Assembly (NCBI GenBank): GCA_020720185.1
Contig: DYPB01000080.1
Coordinates: 1 to 6,101 of the forward strand
Direction of reading: 5' to 3'
Length of the DNA stretch: 6,101 nucleotides
DNA from: Flavobacterium psychrophilum
GTDB taxonomy: Bacteria > Bacteroidota > Bacteroidia > Flavobacteriales > Flavobacteriaceae
This document shows, piece after piece, positions 1 through 5,741 of this stretch; the stretch's first letter is position 1, and the number at the start of each line of letters is the position of its first letter. A model generated the notes under the pieces. It made no database searches, had not been told where the DNA came from, and saw nothing but the letters and a program-made list of their open reading frames with translations. Both the position numbers and the translations under genes were made by a program.

Positions 1-10
1 ATTGTGTAAA

Positions 11-901
11 CTACTTTTTCGACTTTATCATCATTTCTAATTGATCCCAAAGTTCTGTTGGAATTTGCTCTAAAAGGTTCATTTGTCCTGCACCTTTTAA
101 CCATTCACCACCATCAATAACAACTACTTCTCCATTAATATAGGCTGAAAAATCGGATACTAAATAAGCCGCAAGGTTTGCTAATTCTTGATGATCTCCA
201 ACTCTGCCAACTGGTACTTTTTTTGACATATCAAACTTTTGAGCCAAATCTCCTGGTAGTAATCTATCCCATGCTCCTTTTGTAGGAAAAGGTCCTGGTG
301 CAATAGCATTGGTACGAATACCGTATTTTGCCCATTCTACGGCAAGACTCCGAGTCATTGCTAATACTCCTGCTTTTGCACAAGCACTTGGCACTACGAA
401 AGCCGAACCTGTAAAGGCATAAGTGGTAACGATATTTAGAACCGTTGCAGTTTCTTGCTTGGTATCTATCCAATGTTTTCCGAAGGCGAGTGTACAATTT
501 TTTGTGCCTTTTAATACAATATCTATTACGGTGTCAAAAGCGTTTGCCGATAATCTTTCGGTTGGCGAGATAAAATTTCCTGCGGCATTGTTGAGTAATA
601 CATCAATTTTTCCGAAAACTTTTAGTGCTTCTGCTAGCATATTCTCTACTTGATCATAGTGTCGAACATCGCATTGTAGGGCTAAACATTTGCCATTTGA
701 TGGATAATCTTTTACTTCATTTTCTAATTCAGTGGCTGTTTTTTGTAATTTTTCTAAATCTCGAGAGGTTATTACTACATTTGCTCCTAACTCAAGGAAA
801 TATTTGGTCATGGCTTTGCCTAATCCGCTACCGCCACCTGTTACTACTATTGTTTTGTTTTCGAGGGCATTCTCTCGAAGCATTTTTTTTGAAAAGTTCA
901 T
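11..901 (-). CDS. SDR-family oxidoreductase, 2,4-dienoyl-CoA reductase-like
   Basis: A 296-aa classical-length short-chain dehydrogenase, probably cytoplasmic and NADP(H)-dependent. The Rossmann glycine motif TGGGSGLG is at residues 21-28, NNAAGNF at 104-110, and PGP at 202-204. It lacks the usual YxxxK motif. Instead it has Tyr161 in TTYA, Ser172 in VVPSA and Lys176 in AKAG, with Tyr and Lys 15 residues apart. This is the arrangement known in mitochondrial 2,4-dienoyl-CoA reductase (DECR1), which also shares the GSxFVVPSA and INGxV..DGGE stretches and a C-terminal WDxxE..I segment (here 285-293). The inferred role is NADPH-dependent reduction of 2,4-dienoyl-CoA during beta-oxidation of polyunsaturated fatty acids; another enoyl or ketoacyl reductase remains possible. 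The ATG at 901 is preceded by an A-rich leader without a clear Shine-Dalgarno site. Met7 is an alternative start, but both lie before the Rossmann fold. A hairpin separates it from the DUF3098 gene upstream, so it is probably transcribed separately. The stop is TAG. Confidence 0.9.
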   Translation of the reverse strand: MNFSKKMLRENALENKTIVVTGGGSGLGKAMTKYFLELGANVVITSRDLEKLQKTATELENEVKDYPSNGKCLALQCDVRHYDQVENMLAEALKVFGKIDVLLNNAAGNFISPTERLSANAFDTVIDIVLKGTKNCTLAFGKHWIDTKQETATVLNIVTTYAFTGSAFVVPSACAKAGVLAMTRSLAVEWAKYGIRTNAIAPGPFPTKGAWDRLLPGDLAQKFDMSKKVPVGRVGDHQELANLAAYLVSDFSAYINGEVVVIDGGEWLKGAGQMNLLEQIPTELWDQLEMMIKSKK

Positions 902-974
902 TGTTTTGCAATTATGGATTACGCATTTTTATTCTAATCTCTTCACTTTTACTCTATTAGTAAAGAAGTAGGAA

Positions 975-1008
975 TTAAAACTTATTTTTTTGTTTTTATA
1001 AGTTTTAA
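975..1008 (-). terminator. A+T-rich hairpin, possible terminator after the DUF3098 gene
   Basis: Perfect 11-bp inverted repeat: the arm at 975-985 (TTAAAACTTAT) pairs with 998-1008 (ATAAGTTTTAA) around a 12-nt loop. It starts 9 bp downstream of the DUF3098 stop in the gap before the reductase gene. The stem is nearly all A/T and the T tract on the minus strand is only four bases within the stem, so as an intrinsic terminator it would be weak. Its position at the end of the ftsX-DUF3098 pair is the main support. Confidence 0.4.
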
Positions 1009-1017
1009 GCTTTCTTA

Positions 1018-1254
1018 TTATTTTTTGAAAATAGAATAGATTGTAATTCCAAAACCAATTAAAACTACTGTTGGTGCTAATCTGATTCTTCTAAAACTAA
1101 AAACGGCATCGTTCCAAACTTTTGGATCATCACTGCCGCCACCACTCATTAGAATAAATCCGACAGTAATTACACCAATTCCTATTAATAGAAATTTGTA
1201 GTTTGAAGCGTCAAAAATAAAATTTACTTTTTCTGTTTTTTCTTGCTTTTTCAT
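1018..1254 (-). CDS. DUF3098 family small membrane protein
   Basis: A 78-aa protein with a charged Lys/Glu-rich N-terminus (residues 1-10) and two predicted membrane segments, about 19-37 (YKFLLIGIGVITVGFILMS) and 59-75 (LAPTVVLIGFGITIYSI). The loop between them holds SGGGSDDP (37-44) and FSFRRIRLAP (52-61), which I recognise as the conserved core of DUF3098. The family is known mainly from Bacteroidota and is commonly encoded next to ftsX, as here. No biochemical function is established; co-location suggests an inner-membrane accessory of FtsX or of envelope biogenesis, which is inference. It follows ftsX by 119 bp, with an inverted repeat about 30 bp before its ATG, so it may be partly regulated on its own. 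The start is fixed by ATG at 1254 followed by a typical lysine-rich N-terminus, with no Shine-Dalgarno site. Confidence 0.85.
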   Translation of the reverse strand: MKKQEKTEKVNFIFDASNYKFLLIGIGVITVGFILMSGGGSDDPKVWNDAVFSFRRIRLAPTVVLIGFGITIYSIFKK

Positions 1255-1284
1255 TTGTTTATAATATTTTGTTTTTTTTATAGA

Positions 1285-1307
1285 GGTATTAAAATTTGTT
1301 TAATACC
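1285..1307 (-). repeat. Inverted repeat in the ftsX-DUF3098 gap
   Basis: A 9-bp perfect inverted repeat: GGTATTAAA at 1285-1293 and TTTAATACC at 1299-1307, with a 5-nt loop. It lies 30 bp upstream of the DUF3098 ATG and 66 bp past the ftsX stop. On the minus strand it is followed by an A-run, not a T-run, so it does not look like a standard intrinsic terminator for the ftsX direction. It could be an operator, an mRNA 5'-leader hairpin or an RNA-processing site. A second, weaker stem (GATTT/AAATC, 1354-1366) lies just after the ftsX stop and, read on the minus strand, is followed by a short T-run that could give partial termination. Confidence 0.4.
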
Positions 1308-1373
1308 CTTAGTGCCTTGTTATCTATATAAATTGGACTAAAAAAGATTTTGAGATTTTAGAAATCAAAAAAA

Positions 1374-2246
1374 TTAATACAAATCGTCCGTTCGTAAGTT
1401 CAAAAATCTTTGTGTTGCAAAATAGGTTCCTATCCAAGTAATTAGAACTCCCATTCCTAAAACTCCAAATAATACAGAAATAGTTATAATTTTATTTTGC
1501 AAAAGCCCTAATTGTAAGGAACTTTCGATATATATTAATGTAAAAACTAATATTATTATTGCAAATCCTGCACCTATCAAACCTAATTTTATACTTTGTA
1601 TAATAAATGGTTTACGGATAAACGATTTTGTTGCTCCAACCATTTGCATCGTTTTGATAATAAACCTATTAGCATGAATAGATAATCGTAAGGAACTATT
1701 AATCAATAAAATAGATATTATTGCAAATATGCTGCTGATTATTAAAATCCAAGCACTTACTTTTTGAATATTATTGTTTACTAAATCCACTAATTGTTTG
1801 TCATAAACAATATCTGCAACCATCTCATTAGTTTTCAATTTTCGTTCAATGCGTTCAATACTTTCTTTGTTAATAAAATCGGCTTTTAGATAAATATCAT
1901 AAGAATTTTGTAACGGATTAGCCCCTAAAAATTTCATAAAATCCTCTCCAATAATCTCTTTATGTTCTTTTGCAGCTACTTCTTTTGAAACAAAAAGGTA
2001 TGATTTTGTATAAGCTGCAAGTTTTAAATCAGTACCAAAAGCTTTCAAATCATCGTTTTTAGCTTCATTTTTAAAGAAAACAGTCATTACTATTTGCTCT
2101 TTAAAATCATTGGTTAATTTTTTAGAATTTGCAACAAAAAATCCAAGTAACCCAAGCATATACAATACTAAAAAGACACTTAAAACTACTGAAAAATAAG
2201 ACGACATTAATCTTCTTTTTTGAAACTTATCATAATTAGAACTCAT
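1374..2246 (-). CDS. ftsX: Cell division protein FtsX (ABC-type permease subunit)
   Basis: A 290-aa membrane protein with FtsX topology. A short cytoplasmic N-terminus is followed by TM1 at about 17-38, an extracytoplasmic domain at about 40-160, then three membrane segments at about 164-184, 219-241 and 252-275. The extracytoplasmic domain carries FLGANPLQNSYDI (106-118), close to the family's conserved LGxNPLPxS stretch. The cytoplasmic loop has MQMVGATKSFIRKPF (200-214), the typical FtsX 'VGAT..FIRRPF' signature that couples to FtsE. In the family, FtsEX transmits ATP hydrolysis across the membrane to activate cell-wall hydrolases at the septum. No ftsE lies next to it, which is common in Bacteroidota. 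Start ATG at 2246 has no Shine-Dalgarno site. A weak, one-mismatch match to the Bacteroidota -7 element TAnnTTTG lies at 2297-2304 (minus strand), without a convincing -33 partner. DUF3098 follows. Confidence 0.92.
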   Translation of the reverse strand: MSSNYDKFQKRRLMSSYFSVVLSVFLVLYMLGLLGFFVANSKKLTNDFKEQIVMTVFFKNEAKNDDLKAFGTDLKLAAYTKSYLFVSKEVAAKEHKEIIGEDFMKFLGANPLQNSYDIYLKADFINKESIERIERKLKTNEMVADIVYDKQLVDLVNNNIQKVSAWILIISSIFAIISILLINSSLRLSIHANRFIIKTMQMVGATKSFIRKPFIIQSIKLGLIGAGFAIIILVFTLIYIESSLQLGLLQNKIITISVLFGVLGMGVLITWIGTYFATQRFLNLRTDDLY

Positions 2247-2341
2247 ATAAAAATAATTAGCGGTTATAAAATAATTTAGAGCGTAAAATTAACAAACAAA
2301 TTCATAAAATAAAGTTAATATTGTTTAAAATTTACGATACT

Positions 2342-2371
2342 ATAAAGTTTAGCCTATTGGGTAGGCTTTAT
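2342..2371. terminator. Hairpin between res and ftsX, possible terminator
   Basis: AGCCTA at 2351-2356 and TAGGCT at 2362-2367 form a 6-bp stem around a TTGGG loop. An overlapping outer pair, ATAAAG at 2342-2347 and CTTTAT at 2366-2371, could form an alternative longer structure. The plus strand reads A-rich, stem, then a T-rich tail (2367-2375), the layout of an intrinsic terminator for plus-strand transcription, although no plus-strand gene is present. On the minus strand it lies about 85 bp past the res stop and about 95 bp before the ftsX ATG, where a terminator for the restriction operon would be expected, but the minus-strand tail is only weakly T-rich. The rest of the 2247-2456 interval shows only short 5-bp stems (for example ATGAT/ATCAT at 2410-2424) and no gene. 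Confidence 0.45.
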
Positions 2372-2456
2372 TTTTGTGTAGTGTGCGGTCTATTTTGAGT
2401 TTTTTTGTGATGATAAGGAATCATATTGAGATAAAATATCTTTCAAAAATGTTTGG

Positions 2457-5018
2457 CTAATTTAATTTTAGTGTTTCTTCTAATGTTTTATTAAACTCAT
2501 TTTCACTTTCATAGTTATAAAATGGCACTGCTGTAATTAAATAATTGTCAGTATCAATTTTAATCGTTTTTTGTTCTTCGCTTATTTCTTTTAAAAAGTC
2601 ATTTTTCCATTTGTCGTGAGTAATTAAATGAGCTCCTTTTGGTTCTATGAAAACTTGAAAAATTAATTCATTACCATCAATTTGTTTACAAAAAAGCACA
2701 AAATCAGGCTCGAATGCACGACCGAGTTTATCGAATATTTTAATTTCTCTTTCGTTACGAATAAGGTAAATGTTCGAAAATTTATTAGATAAGCTTTCAA
2801 ATCTCCTTTGAAACAATTCAACAAATTTCTTTTCTTCGCTTGTACCGTAGTTTGCATTAAAAACATACCAAGATTCATCTATTAAAAATTCTTCTTGACC
2901 TTTAGCTCTTTCACTATCTTTGTTAACTTTAATTTCTTTGTTCTTGAATACTTTGTGAATATAATCTTTTGTGTATTCAGATCCTTCAAACTCTGCTAAG
3001 TTTGATTTAATTTCAGTTTCTATGCTTTGCAAAAGATTTTGTATTGCAATTAAATAATCATCGTTTTCAATTTCGGATAGTCTAGTTTTTGTACCACTTA
3101 TAGTAATTTCCAAACCACCTAAATAGTCTTTACTTTCTATAAAGTTTGAAAGCGAATTGATATTAGGAAAAAACCTTACTAGGTTATTATAATAAAAAAA
3201 TGGATTTTGTGATAATGCAAAACGAATGATATGTTTTGGAATTTCCGAAAGTGATTTATCAATTGGTTTTGCTTGTTCAATAATTGTTTCTTCCTCGTTA
3301 TTAAAAACACTTGACATTTTTCCACTACCCGATGAAAGGGAATAAATAAAGTTTTTTCTCGAAACACCAAAATCAGAAAACGATTTTACATTGTTGTAAC
3401 TTTTTTCTATTTTTTTATTGAATACTACTTGACCCGTTTTATAAAAATCTGTTTCCTTAAATGCTAATTTTAGAGTTAATTGCTTGGTAACTAAATTGTC
3501 TTCATCTTCATAAATACCAGATTCTACTAATGCTTTTTTAAGTTCCGAAATATATCTACTGTCTTCTTTGGTGTGGTAATACAATTCTTCTAATACTTTT
3601 AAATCATTGGTTGGGTCGTCATCATATTTTCTAGTGTATCTGTCTTGTGTTTTTTCTAACGCAAAAGGGAAATATCTAGCACCTCGACCTATTAACTGCG
3701 CTTCGGATAGTGTGGTTTTACCTATTGTTTTATTGGTACCACCTGTATTTTGACCTTCATATAAACGCACAATATCAAACAAGTTTAATACATCCCAACC
3801 TTCGTTTAATTTCTGCACTGCAAAAACTGCTCTGATGGGATTATTCTCCTCTTCTAAGGTGTTTAGTTTTAATTGTGTAGCTTCTATTTCTTTATCATTA
3901 TTGGCACTGATACAATTTTCAAGTTTAAAATTGGATTGTATTCTTTTAACTATTTCGCTTGTGCTGATATTTATAGTTTCAAAAAATAAAAATGCTTTTT
4001 GAAGTATAGAAATAGTGCCTTGTTTTTTTATTTTTTCTATATGACTAGCCGATAAAAAATCTATTAATGTATGAAAATCTACTTTGTTTTTTTCTGACTC
4101 GGCAATGGTTTGTTTTGCCTTAAAAAGTATTACGGGCTTTAGGTTTATATTGTTTGCAGTAGCTAATTCTTGACGATACAGGTTTAAAATTAGGGCTTGT
4201 ATTATCCTTTCTTGCTGGTCAAACTCGCTACGAATTAAGTTTATTTCTTTAGAAAACTTATCTTTTCTAAATTGTGCTAGGTCGTATTTAAAAATTACTT
4301 TGTCTTGATATTTTTTTAAAATATCGGCATTTTTATAATCAATGGTTGCGGTAAATTCTAATAATAAGTTATCAAAATTTTGTTTCATAATTTCAATAAC
4401 TGTACCTTCCCAGCTTCCTAATAATTCGCCGCTGTTTTTTGTTGCCGAACTCAAATGATGTGCTTCATCGGCAAAAAGCACTATTTTTTTGTCTTTAAAG
4501 TCTTCGTAAGTAACACTATTTTCTTTGGTATTATTTAAGTCGATATGTAATTGCTGAATGGTAGTAAATTTGATATTGATATTTTGATTATCGGCTTCAT
4601 CAAAATTTTCAACTTCTTTAATTTGAATTTCTTTGCCTTCTACCACTATTTTGTTGTTAAACAAATATTTTGAAGATTGTGGATTGAGGAAATTGTCTTT
4701 TGTTTTTCTGATAATGTTGTTTGAGTTTACAAAAAACAAAAAATTGCGATAGCCCTTTTGGTACAAATACAGCATTAAACCAGCCATTACCAATGTTTTT
4801 CCACTACCTGTTGCCATATTGTAAAGCAAATGGGTGGGTTTATTGGGTTTGGCTTCAAAAGTATTATTAAAAAAATAGTCGAACCTTGAAAAAGACTTAA
4901 CTTGATAATCACGAATAGGGAATTTAGGATTTAAGTTCTCATCTATTAATGAAAACCTTGTTTTGTCTATTGGTATAAAGCCCGATGCAGTGTTTAATGT
5001 TTCGTATAAAAATGCCAT
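2457..5018 (-). CDS. res: Type III restriction enzyme, Res subunit (SF2 helicase plus nuclease)
   Basis: An 853-aa DEAD/DEAH-type superfamily 2 helicase with a C-terminal nuclease, apparently intact. Helicase motifs in order: IRDYQ (35-39, Q-motif-like), Walker A ATGSGKT (69-75), DEAHH (184-188, motif II), FTATIDY (222-228, motif III), ILFKA (297-301, motif IV), LNEGWDV (404-410, motif V) and QLIGRGAR (441-448, motif VI). A PD-(D/E)xK nuclease follows near the end: Pro771-Asp772 in FEPDF, then Glu792-Pro-Lys794 in FIEPKGAH. In type III systems Res works with Mod: it uses ATP to translocate or switch on DNA and cuts when two unmodified sites in suitable orientation interact. At 853 aa it is somewhat shorter than EcoP15I Res (roughly 970 aa), with all catalytic motifs kept. 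Its ATG directly follows the TAA of the nucleotidyltransferase gene in the same reading frame, so translation is probably coupled. The stop is TAG. Confidence 0.93.
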   Translation of the reverse strand: MAFLYETLNTASGFIPIDKTRFSLIDENLNPKFPIRDYQVKSFSRFDYFFNNTFEAKPNKPTHLLYNMATGSGKTLVMAGLMLYLYQKGYRNFLFFVNSNNIIRKTKDNFLNPQSSKYLFNNKIVVEGKEIQIKEVENFDEADNQNINIKFTTIQQLHIDLNNTKENSVTYEDFKDKKIVLFADEAHHLSSATKNSGELLGSWEGTVIEIMKQNFDNLLLEFTATIDYKNADILKKYQDKVIFKYDLAQFRKDKFSKEINLIRSEFDQQERIIQALILNLYRQELATANNINLKPVILFKAKQTIAESEKNKVDFHTLIDFLSASHIEKIKKQGTISILQKAFLFFETINISTSEIVKRIQSNFKLENCISANNDKEIEATQLKLNTLEEENNPIRAVFAVQKLNEGWDVLNLFDIVRLYEGQNTGGTNKTIGKTTLSEAQLIGRGARYFPFALEKTQDRYTRKYDDDPTNDLKVLEELYYHTKEDSRYISELKKALVESGIYEDEDNLVTKQLTLKLAFKETDFYKTGQVVFNKKIEKSYNNVKSFSDFGVSRKNFIYSLSSGSGKMSSVFNNEEETIIEQAKPIDKSLSEIPKHIIRFALSQNPFFYYNNLVRFFPNINSLSNFIESKDYLGGLEITISGTKTRLSEIENDDYLIAIQNLLQSIETEIKSNLAEFEGSEYTKDYIHKVFKNKEIKVNKDSERAKGQEEFLIDESWYVFNANYGTSEEKKFVELFQRRFESLSNKFSNIYLIRNEREIKIFDKLGRAFEPDFVLFCKQIDGNELIFQVFIEPKGAHLITHDKWKNDFLKEISEEQKTIKIDTDNYLITAVPFYNYESENEFNKTLEETLKLN

Positions 5019-5330
5019 TTAATCTTTTTTTTTATAAAATATTTTTCCTACTCGAGTAATATGTTCTATTAATTTTTTGTTATTTAAACTTTCAAATAGT
5101 TGAAGATCTATTGTATATGGAAAATTACTATTGTTAATTTCTAAAATTATTTTTCCTAATTGGTGTCGGTCTATTTTACTATTGCAAATAACCAAATCCA
5201 CATCACTTCGTTCATTATAATTTCCTTTTGCTCGAGAGCCATATAGAACCACTTCTGTCAAATGTTTGTTTTTTGCAAAAATTGCTTCCAAAATAGCCAT
5301 TGATGATTCATTTATTCCAAATGTATTCAT
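5019..5330 (-). CDS. MNT-type minimal nucleotidyltransferase, putative antitoxin (MntA/HI0073-like)
   Basis: A 103-aa minimal nucleotidyltransferase of the polymerase-beta superfamily. The active-site signature GSX10DXD is complete: Gly31-Ser32, then Asp43 and Asp45 in SDVDL, with a likely third metal-binding carboxylate at Asp75 in YTIDLQLF. In the MntA/HepT system the MNT protein silences its HEPN partner by attaching AMP units to a tyrosine beside the toxin active site. The neighbour here has the matching motif, so an antitoxin role is inferred. It is shorter than MntA and close in size to H. influenzae HI0073, the partner of HI0074. Its ATG overlaps the stop of the HEPN gene (ATGA), which implies translational coupling. 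The 3' end carries a run of nine A bases (5025-5033 on the plus strand as T) just before GAT TAA, a potential slippage site, and its stop is the only codon separating it from res. Confidence 0.88.
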   Translation of the reverse strand: MNTFGINESSMAILEAIFAKNKHLTEVVLYGSRAKGNYNERSDVDLVICNSKIDRHQLGKIILEINNSNFPYTIDLQLFESLNNKKLIEHITRVGKIFYKKKD

Positions 5331-5737
5331 AACTGTGGTATTATTAAAGAGGTATATAAATCGGACAAAAGAGGCGTGTATTTTAATTGAATATCGGGAA
5401 TTATAGCTTCAAAAAACTTAAAATCATAAGTATGGCTAAGTAAATTTCTATCATCAATCATTTCCAACCATAGGTCTATATTGTCTATATATTTTGTTTT
5501 AAAAGCTTCTTTCAAAACCATTTTTGGCGAAATTCTATCCAGTATAATCCCATCATATTCCATTTTATCTTTAAGGGTTTTCCAAGCCAGTTCTAATGTA
5601 AACTCAAACCGTTGTATAACCCCTTCTTTTTCTAAATAAGAGAGTTTGTTAATGTCCATTTCGGGCACTTCCTGCAATAGTTTTATGGCTCTTTGGAAAT
5701 TTTCAAACCGTTGTTTCCAGCGTATATCTTGTTCCAT
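5327..5737 (-). CDS. HEPN-fold HI0074-family protein, putative HepT-like toxin
   Basis: A 136-aa, probably all-helical protein of the 'nucleotidyltransferase substrate-binding' HI0074 family, a four-helix-bundle relative of HEPN domains. Family hallmarks are IQRFEFTLELAWKTLKD (41-57), PKMVLKEAF (71-79) and WLEMIDDRNLLSHTY (90-104). The last contains Arg97, His102 and Tyr104, an exact RX4HXY motif, known in HepT toxins as the RNase active site (Arg, His) and the adenylylation target (Tyr). Members pair with a minimal nucleotidyltransferase, and one follows immediately. It is therefore inferred to be a ribonuclease toxin neutralised by that partner; a non-toxic binding-partner role is the alternative, since many HI0074-type proteins have not been tested. 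The ATG at 5737 is 4 nt past the mod stop and has a weak purine-rich AAGAG before it. It ends inside the start codon region of the nucleotidyltransferase gene. Confidence 0.88.
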   Translation of the reverse strand: MEQDIRWKQRFENFQRAIKLLQEVPEMDINKLSYLEKEGVIQRFEFTLELAWKTLKDKMEYDGIILDRISPKMVLKEAFKTKYIDNIDLWLEMIDDRNLLSHTYDFKFFEAIIPDIQLKYTPLLSDLYTSLIIPQL

Positions 5738-5741
5738 ACTC

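Noticed and set aside
264..971. Several open frames of 76-111 codons across the reductase gene, mostly on the plus strand (423-653, 625-960, 732-971) and one on the minus strand (264-497)
   Set aside because: They are out-of-frame shadows of a strongly recognisable reductase gene, with low-complexity Leu/Phe- or Arg/Ser/Tyr-rich translations and no family resemblance.
2410..2440. Short palindromes ATGAT/ATCAT (2410-2424) and AGATA/TATCT just after res as terminators
   Set aside because: Five-base stems without a T-run on the minus strand are expected by chance in DNA this A+T-rich.
2663..3370. Minus-strand frames at 2663-2878 and 3179-3370 inside res
   Set aside because: They overlap coding sequence of an intact Res protein in another frame and show no recognisable domain.
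2457..5018. A type I HsdR or a stand-alone phage-defence helicase instead of type III Res
   Set aside because: The nuclease is C-terminal (PD...EPK) after the helicase, as in type III Res, whereas HsdR has it N-terminal; the adjoining gene has a type III Mod ending.
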